This document shows positions 1 to 7,085 of a DNA stretch of 64,000 nucleotides, piece after piece. The notes under the pieces are model-generated. The model ran no database searches. It was not told the DNA's origin and saw nothing but the letters and a program-made list of their open reading frames with translations. The position numbers and the translations under genes were made by a program. The number at the start of each line of letters is the position of its first letter. The stretch's first letter is position 1. This stretch comes from Dehalobacter sp. DCM (GTDB taxonomy: Bacteria > Bacillota > Desulfitobacteriia > Desulfitobacteriales > Syntrophobotulaceae), in contig NZ_CP092282.1 in NCBI RefSeq assembly GCF_024972775.1, positions 172,001-236,000 of the forward strand, given 5' to 3'.

Positions 1-778
1 TCAAGGTAGCCGCCGTGTCATGGCTGCACCCGATGGAAGAGCCGCCCTGGTCGTTCAGCACGATGCCTGATGCTCCAGGGCTTGCCGGAGCATCGGGGGA
101 AGCTCCTTGCCGCGGGTCGATGCCCGCCTTAAAATCCCTTGACAGGCTTTCGCACTCAAATAGAATTTCTGCGGCACGTTCGCTTCCAAAATCTGCGACA
201 AGGTAGATGCGACGGCGCCGTTGGGGGACTCCGAAGTATTGAGCGTCGACAGTTCGGTAAGCAACACTCCATCCGTCTCCCACATAGCAGTCTGCGTAGG
301 GCCATCTGCCTTTTTCAGGCGCAGGCACCTCGGTCTCCGGCCGGGCGATGCCGATGATCGCTTCGAGGACTGCCCTGAAGTCTTCGCCTTTGTTTGAAGA
401 GAATGCGCCCGGGACGTTTTCCCAGACGATGAATCTTGGATATGCTCCATTGGTCTTGCACCTCATTTCCTTAGTGATGCGGATCGCCTCATAAAAAAGG
501 ACGGACTGTTTTCCGTCAAGTCCTGCCCTTCGTCCGGCTACCGACATGTCGGTGCAGGGGGATCCGAAAGTGATGATGTCCACCGGCTCGATATCGGCGC
601 CGTTGATGTCGCAGATATTACCCAGGTGATTCATGGCAGGGATTCGCTTTGATGTCACCCGAATGGGAAATGGTTCGATTTCACTTGCCCAAACTGGTGT
701 AATTCCGTTTAGGATCCCGCCCAGGGGAAAGCCTCCGCTGCCATCGAAGAGACTCCCCAGAGTCAGTTTATTCTCCAT
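1..778 (-). CDS. Phage C5-cytosine DNA methyltransferase (3' end outside window)
   Basis: The reading frame starts at the ATG at 778 and is still open at base 1, giving 259 codons. It transfers a methyl group from SAM to cytosine C5 in DNA. Visible motifs are the SAM-binding loop LFDGSGGFPLGG (residues 10-21), the catalytic Cys in GSPCTDMS (Cys75), ENVP (120-123) and GVPQRRRRIYLVADF (183-197). The catalytic motif is PCT rather than the usual PCQ, as in other phage enzymes of this type. The gene overlaps the upstream adenine methyltransferase by 11 bases, so the two are translationally coupled. The target-recognition part and C-terminus lie beyond the window. The DNA under residues 177-240 also has a long alternative frame (see findings). 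Confidence 0.9.
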   Translation of the reverse strand, partial: MENKLTLGSLFDGSGGFPLGGILNGITPVWASEIEPFPIRVTSKRIPAMNHLGNICDINGADIEPVDIITFGSPCTDMSVAGRRAGLDGKQSVLFYEAIRITKEMRCKTNGAYPRFIVWENVPGAFSSNKGEDFRAVLEAIIGIARPETEVPAPEKGRWPYADCYVGDGWSVAYRTVDAQYFGVPQRRRRIYLVADFGSERAAEILFECESLSRDFKAGIDPRQGASPDAPASPGASGIVLNDQGGSSIGCSHDTAATL

Positions 779-2018
779 CTGAAGCCTCCTTGGGGATATC
801 GCTGTACTTGAATGTATCCCATCCCCTTTGCAGTATTACTCCGTCCGCTGTTCCAACCTGCTCAATATAGCGTTTCACAATGACATCGCAGAATTTCTCA
901 TCGAGCTCAATGGTGTGACACACCCGATCGGTCTGCTCACAGGCCATCAGCGTCGAACCGGATCCGCCGAATGGATCCAGGACAATGCAGCCGGACATGC
1001 TGGAATTAATGATGGGATAAGATAACAGGCCTACCGGCTTCATCGTCGGATGATCACCGTTCTTTCGAGGCTTATCGTATTCCCAGATGGTCGACTGCTT
1101 CCGGTCGGAATACCACATGTGCTTGCCTTTCTTCTTCCAGCCGAAGAGCACCGGTTCATGCTGCCACTGGTAGGGCGAGCGGCCTAAGACCAGGCTCTGC
1201 TTTTTCCAGATACAGGTACCCGAGAGGTAGAAGCCCGCATCTGTGAACGCCTTTCTGAAATTTAGCCCCTCGGTGTCGGCATGGAACACATAAATGGAAG
1301 CGTCCTGCGCCATTGCCTCCTCGATGTTCTTGAATGCATCGAAGAGGAAGGAGTAGAACGCTTCATTGCCCATATTGTCGTTTTTGATCTTGCCCGCGGA
1401 TCCTTCGTAGTTGACGTTGTACGGCGGGTCCGTGACCACTAGGTTGGCGTTCTTGCCGTCCATCAGTGTTTTGTAGATTGCGGGTTTCGTGCTGTCACCG
1501 CAGACCAGTCTGTGCCTGCCAAGGAGCCAGACGTCTCCGGGTTTGGTGATGGCTGGCTTTTGAAGCTCGGCATCGACATCGAAGTCATCCTCCTTAATCC
1601 CATCCTCATCGGTCATGAGTTTGTTGAGTTCGGCCGGCTCAAAACCCAGCAGTCCGACATCAAACTCCATGCCCTGAAGGCTTTCGATCTCGAGTCGCAG
1701 GAGTTCCTCATCCCACCCGGCATCTTCCGCATAGCGGTTGTCGGCGATAATATAGGCTTTCTTCTGAGCCTCGGTCAGGTGGTCGACAAAGACGCAAGGG
1801 ACTTCAGTGAAGCCTTCTTCCTTGGCGGCGATGAGTCGGCCGTGACCTGCAATCACACTGAAGTCCCTGTCCACGATGATGGGGTTGACGAAGCCGAACT
1901 CCCGAAGGCTCGAGCGGAGCTTGGTGATCTGAGCGGGAGAGTGGGTCCTCGCGTTATTCACATAGGGCACCAGTTCCTGGATAGGAACCAGTTTCATGTC
2001 ACTGGTTGTCTTGCTCAT
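768..2018 (-). CDS. ParB-domain/adenine DNA methyltransferase fusion
   Basis: A 416-residue fusion. Residues about 8-95 form a ParB/sulfiredoxin-like domain (VIAGHGRLIAAKE box). The C-terminal half is a beta-class amino-methyltransferase, with motif IV TDPPYNVNYEG near residue 198 and SAM-binding LDPFGGSGSTLMACE near 348. It probably makes N6-methyladenine; N4-methylcytosine cannot be excluded from motifs alone. Proteins with this layout are common in phages of Clostridia and usually lack a partner nuclease, so protection of phage DNA is the likely role. The start overlaps the end of metK by 20 bases and the stop overlaps the C5 methyltransferase start. Confidence 0.9.
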   Translation of the reverse strand: MSKTTSDMKLVPIQELVPYVNNARTHSPAQITKLRSSLREFGFVNPIIVDRDFSVIAGHGRLIAAKEEGFTEVPCVFVDHLTEAQKKAYIIADNRYAEDAGWDEELLRLEIESLQGMEFDVGLLGFEPAELNKLMTDEDGIKEDDFDVDAELQKPAITKPGDVWLLGRHRLVCGDSTKPAIYKTLMDGKNANLVVTDPPYNVNYEGSAGKIKNDNMGNEAFYSFLFDAFKNIEEAMAQDASIYVFHADTEGLNFRKAFTDAGFYLSGTCIWKKQSLVLGRSPYQWQHEPVLFGWKKKGKHMWYSDRKQSTIWEYDKPRKNGDHPTMKPVGLLSYPIINSSMSGCIVLDPFGGSGSTLMACEQTDRVCHTIELDEKFCDVIVKRYIEQVGTADGVILQRGWDTFKYSDIPKEASDGE

Positions 2019-3174
2019 GCTTTTTCACCGCCTCCTTCAGTTCCGTATATTTGCCGACGTTCTCCCAGGGGTACAGGCAGGATGAAAAATGGCCGTAGAC
2101 AGCCGTCTCCGAATACCTGGGGAATCGGAGGTTCAGAAGCTCGATGATGGCTGCCGGGCGGAGGCACCAGACATCCAGAACGGCTTTTCGAAGTGCCTCA
2201 TCGGGAACATTGCCTGTCCCGAAGGTTTCAACCTCAACGGATACCGGATCCGCCTTCCCGATGGCATAGGCGATGTTGATCTGGCATCTTTTCGCAAAGC
2301 CGCACCATACGATGTGCTTTGCGATGTTCCTGCCCATGTAAGCGGCAGAGCGGTCGACCTTGGTCGGGTCTTTCCCGCAGAAGGCGCCGCCGCCATGTGC
2401 GGCAAGTCCGCCGTAAGTGTCGACCATAAGCTTTCTGCCGGTAAGTCCCGTATCAGCAGCAGGGCCGCCTTCAACAAACCGTCCTGACGGATTGATCAGA
2501 ATTTCGGTCTCATCATCAAAGGGGAAGTCCTCAAAACACTTCCAGAGGACATGGCTGTAGATGTCCTTGGCCAGTTCATCCAGGGACTTTGATGCATCAT
2601 GCTGCACGGAGACGATGATGGTTTTCACTCTGGCTGGTTTCCCGTCCTGATACTCAATGGTGACCTGAGCTTTGCCGTCGGGTTTGATCCCTTTGATGAG
2701 TCCGTCATTTCTTGTCTCGTCGATTCGCTTGGTGATCTTATTCGCCAGAACGACCGGGAGGGGCAGCATGTCCCTGGTCTCATCGGTGGCGTAACCATAC
2801 ATGGTCCCCTGATCGCCCGCACCCAGGGTGCTGTACCAGGAGTTGTCGCCATTCCTCGATTCCAGGGGATTGTCCACACCATCGGCGATGTCCTGGCTCT
2901 GTTTGTGGACCAAAACCATGATGCGGAATTTTTTAGGGTCGTAGCCCACCTCCTGCAAGGTGTAGCGTACGATCCTCTTGATATCGACCTTACCGCTACA
3001 GGTGATTTCGCCCGCCACGATAATCTTTCCCTTGGTGGCCATGACCTCGCAGGCAACCCTGGAAGCGCGGTCTTTGCGTAGGCATGCATCGAGGACGCTG
3101 TCGGCGATTAGGTCGCAGAGCTTGTCCGGGTGGCCCGCGCATACGCTTTCTGCTGTTAAGAATTTAGTTTCCAT
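1999..3174 (-). CDS. metK: S-adenosylmethionine synthetase carried by the prophage
   Basis: At 391 residues it matches full-length bacterial MetK. It condenses ATP and methionine to SAM. Recognised signatures are the N-terminal ESVCAGHPDKLCDLIADS, the loop GAGDQGTMYGYATDE near residue 118 and the phosphate-binding GGGAFCGKDPTKVDRSAAY near 262. It sits between the small terminase gene (one base away) and two DNA methyltransferases, all overlapping or abutting on one strand. A role in supplying SAM for phage DNA methylation is therefore a reasonable inference. The N-terminal His-Pro-Asp-Lys segment is intact, so it should be active. Confidence 0.95.
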   Translation of the reverse strand: METKFLTAESVCAGHPDKLCDLIADSVLDACLRKDRASRVACEVMATKGKIIVAGEITCSGKVDIKRIVRYTLQEVGYDPKKFRIMVLVHKQSQDIADGVDNPLESRNGDNSWYSTLGAGDQGTMYGYATDETRDMLPLPVVLANKITKRIDETRNDGLIKGIKPDGKAQVTIEYQDGKPARVKTIIVSVQHDASKSLDELAKDIYSHVLWKCFEDFPFDDETEILINPSGRFVEGGPAADTGLTGRKLMVDTYGGLAAHGGGAFCGKDPTKVDRSAAYMGRNIAKHIVWCGFAKRCQINIAYAIGKADPVSVEVETFGTGNVPDEALRKAVLDVWCLRPAAIIELLNLRFPRYSETAVYGHFSSCLYPWENVGKYTELKEAVKKHEQDNQ

Positions 3175-3175
3175 A

Positions 3176-3709
3176 TCATTTTCCTTTCCGGGCGGTCAAA
3201 AGCCGCTCCATTAAATCGTCTTGTGGAGTAAAGTTCGAGCAGTCAGTCAGGCTGTTCTCTCGCACGATGGCGAAGATCTGCGACCATAAGCTGTAGGTCT
3301 GTTTTGAGAAGGACTGAGCCATGCTGACGTAAGGGGAAGCAATCGGAGCGCCAGTCGTAGGGTGCTTTGCCAGCAGTCCGTATTCGGAGATTGCCTGCTC
3401 GCATTGGATCCACCTTGCCGCGCTCATGGCGTATTGTTCGATCTGCTGTTTGGGGACCAGGTGGCTGCACTTGTGCTTTCCGAGCCACCCCCAGGTGTCC
3501 GTGTAGATTTCATTGGCAATCAGCGGATGACCGTTCTTCTGGGTTGCCGACAGCCAATCTGCGGGTTTTGGCATTTCCGAGCCTGATTCCGAATCCCCGT
3601 CGGGCAGGGGTACGATTTGAAGCTTCTTGGAGTTGCCGTCCAGTATCTTGTCCGCCAGAGCCTTGCGCGGCCTTCCGCCTGCACCAGGCTGCGGACCTCT
3701 TTTTCCCAT
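3176..3709 (-). CDS. Terminase small subunit, P27 family
   Basis: The 177-residue protein opens with MGKRGPQPGAGGRPRK, the basic, glycine-rich start typical of P27-family small terminases. A helical DNA-recognition region follows (WLGKHKCSHLVPKQQIEQYA). The small subunit recognises the packaging site and loads the large terminase. It lies just downstream of an HNH nuclease gene, the usual arrangement in cos-packaging phages. The large subunit would be expected next, but metK and two methyltransferases come first; the large subunit must lie beyond the window's left edge. The ribosome site GGAGGTG is upstream of the start. Confidence 0.85.
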   Translation of the reverse strand: MGKRGPQPGAGGRPRKALADKILDGNSKKLQIVPLPDGDSESGSEMPKPADWLSATQKNGHPLIANEIYTDTWGWLGKHKCSHLVPKQQIEQYAMSAARWIQCEQAISEYGLLAKHPTTGAPIASPYVSMAQSFSKQTYSLWSQIFAIVRENSLTDCSNFTPQDDLMERLLTARKGK

Positions 3710-3732
3710 CTATTCACCTCCAGTCAAAGAAA

Positions 3733-3748
3733 GGGGGTTAATACCCCC
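3733..3748 (-). terminator. Short GC hairpin between HNH and terminase genes
   Basis: A perfect 6-bp inverted repeat (GGGGGT, loop TAAT, ACCCCC). On the minus strand it is followed by TTTCTTTG, a poor U tract. It may be a weak terminator or an RNA-stability element within the packaging operon. Confidence 0.4.
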
Positions 3749-3822
3749 AAAACTTACGGAATAATTCACACGACGCCCCACGCCCGTTCCCCGGGCAGAG
3801 GGTTGTAGAGATTCGATCCCCC

Positions 3823-4182
3823 CTACCGGTCGTGCCAACGGTCCCCGTCGCGAGCGGTAATGGCAGAGTGGCAAGGGGTGCAGAGGGCCATGAGGTTGGA
3901 TTCGTCATGGGTTCCTCCCCGTGCAAGGGGAAGGATGTGATGCACCTCCGTTGCCTGAGTCATCCGACCCTGCTTCATGCACTCCTCGCAGAGTGGATGG
4001 GCTTCGATGTAGCGATCCCGTATGCGTTTCCAGGCACGGCCGTACCGCTTTTTGGAGTGGGGATCCCGGTCGTACTTCTCGTAGCGGGCCGCCTCCTGAC
4101 GGGTATGCTTCTCACAAAACCTCGAGTCGGTCAGCTCCGGACAACCGGGATGTGAGCAGGGTCGCTTTGGTTTCCTCGGCAT
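3823..4182 (-). CDS. Phage HNH endonuclease (packaging-associated)
   Basis: A 119-residue protein with an N-terminal Cys/His zinc knuckle (CSHPGCPELTDSRFCEKH) and a classic HNH core: CEECMKQG, then VHHILPLARGGTHDESNL and CTPCHSAI near residues 75-112. HNH nucleases encoded beside P27 or HK97-type small terminases are needed for cos cleavage and head maturation in several phages. Position and size fit that role. The start has a strong AAAGGAGGTG site. An intrinsic terminator lies just upstream (4204-4235), so expression probably depends on read-through or a promoter in that gap. Confidence 0.88.
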   Translation of the reverse strand: MPRKPKRPCSHPGCPELTDSRFCEKHTRQEAARYEKYDRDPHSKKRYGRAWKRIRDRYIEAHPLCEECMKQGRMTQATEVHHILPLARGGTHDESNLMALCTPCHSAITARDGDRWHDR

Positions 4183-4203
4183 GGAACACCTCCTTTGGGC
4201 ATA

Positions 4204-4235
4204 GAAAAAGCCCTCGCGGTGTCCCGACGAAGGCT
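4204..4235 (-). terminator. Intrinsic terminator upstream of the packaging genes
   Basis: Minus-strand hairpin AGCCTTCG/CGAGGGCT (8 bp with one G-U pair) followed by TTTTTC. It separates the early genes ending with DUF1492 from the HNH/terminase operon. It ends only about 20 bases before the HNH start codon, so it may act as an attenuator for late expression. Confidence 0.75.
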
Positions 4236-4296
4236 CTCAACTTTATTTTTGTGCTATCCTAATCATCTCATAAGGACGAGGTATCATTCTATGTCT

Positions 4297-4731
4297 TTAG
4301 GTATCCTGATCCATAAGACCGGCACAAAACTCCAGGGCTGCGTTGTGCATCTTATAAAGGTGGTGGATGCTGTAACACATGTTCACGGCAATCTGCTCCC
4401 ATGTCTTGAAACACAGGTAGCGCAGCTCCAGGATGGTCTGGTACTCGGGATTGGAGACGGATTTGATGAGTTCGACAATCTCACGCTTGAGATCCACCAG
4501 GTTGTCGATGTCGTTGTTGATGTCCGATTCAAGGTCCATGATCTTGCAGATGATATCCTCCATGCGGTGAAAGTTCCTGGCACCGCTGGGCGGGACATCA
4601 CTCAGGGTGGAAGTCGCTTTGGTCGCCAGGTCATGGAGGGATGAGACCTGCTCGATCTTGCTGTTGATCCTCTGGTCTATTCTGTAGGCTTGGGACAGGT
4701 AATCCTTCACCGCTGTTATTTTCTTATTCAT
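4297..4731 (-). CDS. DUF1492-family phage protein, ArpU/RinA-type late regulator
   Basis: A 144-residue, mostly helical protein. A central coiled-coil-like stretch (MEDIICKIMDLESDINNDID) is followed by a sigma-region-4-like helix-turn-helix (residues about 95-135: LELRYLCFKTWEQIAVNMCY then HHLYKMHNAALEFC). This is the DUF1492 layout. Such proteins usually end the early operon of Firmicute phages and are related to ArpU and RinA late-gene activators. Here the gene is followed by a terminator and then the packaging genes, which fits control of late transcription. The regulatory role is inferred from family and position. Confidence 0.75.
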   Translation of the reverse strand: MNKKITAVKDYLSQAYRIDQRINSKIEQVSSLHDLATKATSTLSDVPPSGARNFHRMEDIICKIMDLESDINNDIDNLVDLKREIVELIKSVSNPEYQTILELRYLCFKTWEQIAVNMCYSIHHLYKMHNAALEFCAGLMDQDT

Positions 4732-4801
4732 AGGCTACCTCCGATTCAAAGATTAAGGTCACTCGGATTGGCAGCTTTTGACTCCTTGGATTGTCTTTGA
4801 T

Positions 4802-6149
4802 TTACAAATTCGCTTTCACGGCATCGATCAGTGCGGACTGGTTATGGTCTTTGTCCTTGAGGGATTTCATGACCCGTTCGTCGATGGTGTCCTGCGCCAC
4901 GAGATGATGGATGACCACGGTGTCAGATTCCTGGCCTTGTCTCCATAGCCTTGCGTTGGTCTGCTGGTACAGCTCCAGGCTCCAAGTCAAGCCAAACCAT
5001 ACCAGGGTTGAGCCGCCGCTTTGAAGGTTCAGCCCATGTCCGGCAGAAGCGGGGTGGATGATGGCGACAGGTATCTCGCCATTGTTCCAGGCTTTGATCG
5101 ATTCTGCGGTATCCAGCTTCGTTACGGGAAACCGCTTCCGGATCCGCTCCAAGTCATGCTTGTACCAGTAGGCGATAAGAACGGGTTTCCCGTTGGCGGC
5201 TTCGATAAGGTCTTCAAGGGCATCGAGCTTTTGGTCGTGGAGCTGGACAACCGATCCGTCATCGGAATACACTGCTCCGTTTGCCATCTGAAGCAGCTTG
5301 TTGGACAAGGTGGCGGCGCTTCCAGCATCGATTTCCTGTCCTTCAAGGGAGAGGACCAGGTCACGCTTCATGGTCTCATAGGATTTGCGCTCTTTTTCGG
5401 AAAGGTGTACGGGGATCTCGTTGATGATGTATTCCGGCATTTTGAGATAGTCCGTGCTTTTCATGCTGATGGTGATGTCCGATATCAGCCGGTAGATTTC
5501 ATCCTCCGCTCCCGGAAGGGGCTTGTAGCTGAATACGATCTGCTGGTTGCGCTTGTCCGGGGTGAAGAAGTTGTTCCTGTAATGTGAGATGAACCTTCCG
5601 AGCCGCTGACCCAGGTCAAGGATCCCAATTTCCGCCCACAGGTCCATCAGTCCGTTGCCCGATGGAGTTCCCGTCAGCCCGACGATCCGTTTCACCTTGG
5701 GCCGCACCCTCCGCAGGGCTTTGAACCTTTTTGACCCGTGAGCCTTGAAGGACGACAGCTCGTCGATAACCACCATGTCATAGTCAAAAGGGAGCCGGCT
5801 CTTGTTGACGAGCCAGTCCACATTTTCCCGGTTGATCAGGTAGATATCCGCAGCCTGCATCAATGCGGCTCTGCGTTCAGTCTCATTTCCGATGGCTACG
5901 GTGTAGGTCAGGCCTTTCAGATGATCCCACTTTTCGATTTCCGAAGGCCAGGTGTCACGTGCGACACGCAGCGGGGCGATGACCAGTACCTTTCGGATCA
6001 GAAAGCAGTCAAATAGTAAATCTGCAACTGCCGTCAGGGTTATCACGGTTTTGTCAACCCAAGCCCATATCCAACAGCAGGGCGGACATTTCATGCGACT
6101 TGATAAATTCAAGCGCTACTTCTTGATACCTATGTGGTATGAACTTCAT
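4802..6149 (-). pseudogene. SNF2-family DEAD/DEAH helicase, frameshifted inside Walker A
   Basis: The proper start is the ATG at 6149 (MKFIPHRYQEVALEFIKSHE), which overlaps the upstream HNH stop as ATGA. The frame reads LLLDMGLG and then hits TGA at 6049-6051, where family members continue KT. Four extra bases (TGAC) sit between the GGT and AAA codons of the expected GLGKT. After them the protein continues in the next frame: KTVITLTAVADLLF, DELSSFKAHGSKR, VGLTGTPSGNGL, and helicase motifs VI-like ARLWRQGQ near the C-terminus. All later motifs are intact, so the lesion is recent, is a sequencing error, or is bypassed by frameshifting. SNF2 helicases of this type sit in Clostridia phage replication modules next to VRR-NUC genes. 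Confidence 0.85.
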
Positions 6150-6631
6150 TTTTTAATCACCCCCAATCTTTCTAATACATCTCTTAACTCAAGATGGAAC
6201 CTTGCATGCTCCGACTGTGATTCAAATATTCGCAGGTTGTCCTCAGAATTGTTCAAGAAGTTTCCGTCAATGTGGTGTACGACTTCTCCTTGTTTAAGAG
6301 GCCTTCCCAGAATTTTTTCAGCTATGGTCCGGTGCTCATGGACTCCTAAAAACTTCTTGTATGTTTTTCCTGAACCTGTGCCAAGCCTTGCCTCCCTTAA
6401 TTTGAGACGGATATCTGGTGTCATCCTTGAAGAGTTCATGCCTTTATTCAGTTCAGAAAGATGTCGGCCGATATTGGTGTAGTCCTTTAACTGGTTGTAG
6501 GAAGCAGGGTTGAATTTCTTGCTGCTAAATTTCCTCAGGCAGTCTCTGCTGCAAAAGTTATGCCTGGTGATTTTACTCTCATATTTTTCAAATACGATGC
6601 CGCACCAGTCACAGGCCACATGTAATTTCAT
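6146..6631 (-). CDS. Free-standing HNH endonuclease, probably homing type
   Basis: The start at 6631 is chosen because GGAGG lies 8 bases upstream, giving 161 residues. An N-terminal zinc finger (CDWCGIVFEKYES with CSRDC, residues 7-36) precedes a DNA-binding middle (MTPDIRLKLREARLGTGSGK). A C-terminal HNH_3-like core follows: HEHRTIAEKILGRPL, VVHHIDGNFLNNSEDNL, SEHARFH. This layout is that of phage homing endonucleases. It overlaps the VRR-NUC gene by 23 bases and the helicase by 4, and it splits a VRR-NUC/SNF2 pair that is normally adjacent. That supports a later insertion. Confidence 0.85.
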   Translation of the reverse strand: MKLHVACDWCGIVFEKYESKITRHNFCSRDCLRKFSSKKFNPASYNQLKDYTNIGRHLSELNKGMNSSRMTPDIRLKLREARLGTGSGKTYKKFLGVHEHRTIAEKILGRPLKQGEVVHHIDGNFLNNSEDNLRIFESQSEHARFHLELRDVLERLGVIKK

Positions 6632-6893
6632 TAATGATTCCTCCGATCTGACCAGGCTCGTCAATGCAGAACACCGGAAAGCCTAACGCTTCCAGTTGCC
6701 TTTTCCGCTTTTCCTGCAATGGGCGCAGCTCTTTTCCTGGAGCCTTCAGTTCAATGAAGGCGAGCTTTCCATGGGGTAACAGGACCAGCCGGTCGGGCAT
6801 CCCATCGAATCCTGGGATATTCAGTTTCAAGGCAAGCCCGCCCATGGTTTTCACTTTCTTTATGAGTTTTGCTTCGATAATTTTTTCTCTCAT
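6609..6893 (-). CDS. VRR-NUC domain nuclease
   Basis: Start at 6893 (MREKIIEAKLIKKVK), with GGAAAGGA upstream, gives about 94 residues, the usual size of stand-alone VRR-NUC proteins. The fold is PD-(D/E)XK: GFDGMPDRLVLLP supplies the Asp, and AFIELKAPGKE the E-x-K catalytic pair. The C-terminal VFCIDEPGQIGGII is typical of the family. Phage VRR-NUC proteins act on branched or flapped DNA and are nearly always encoded beside an SNF2 helicase, as here. A longer upstream frame exists but lacks a good ribosome site. Confidence 0.85.
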   Translation of the reverse strand: MREKIIEAKLIKKVKTMGGLALKLNIPGFDGMPDRLVLLPHGKLAFIELKAPGKELRPLQEKRKRQLEALGFPVFCIDEPGQIGGIINEITCGL

Positions 6894-6913
6894 GCCATTC
6901 CTTTCCGCCTTTT

Positions 6914-7050
6914 CATGAGTTCCAAAGTTCCAGGTTCCAAGAAGTTCCACGGAATCCTTATAGCCTATACGCGCGTGTATGCAGGTGTCCGTGATAGCTC
7001 TCTCCCTATATCCATATTTCTTTATATATTTAGGAATTATGGAACTCATG
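6914..7050. repeat. Inverted repeat and GTTCCA-rich gap between VapE and VRR-NUC genes
   Basis: The 192-base gap 6894-7085 is the only sizeable gap inside the replication operon. It holds an 11-bp inverted repeat, TGGAACTCATG, at 6914-6924 (minus) and 7040-7050 (plus). Several further GTTCCA/TGGAAC boxes cluster around 6919-6948. No gene of convincing quality lies here. It could hold a promoter, origin or protein-binding cluster; nothing more can be said. Confidence 0.45.
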
Positions 7051-7085
7051 GAAAAAGCATTGATATTCAAGGGTTCTAAGCGGTT

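Noticed and set aside
55-450. 131-codon frame as a stand-alone gene
   Set aside because: It lies fully inside the C5 methylase gene, which has the correct start, motifs and overlap; kept only as a finding on dual coding.
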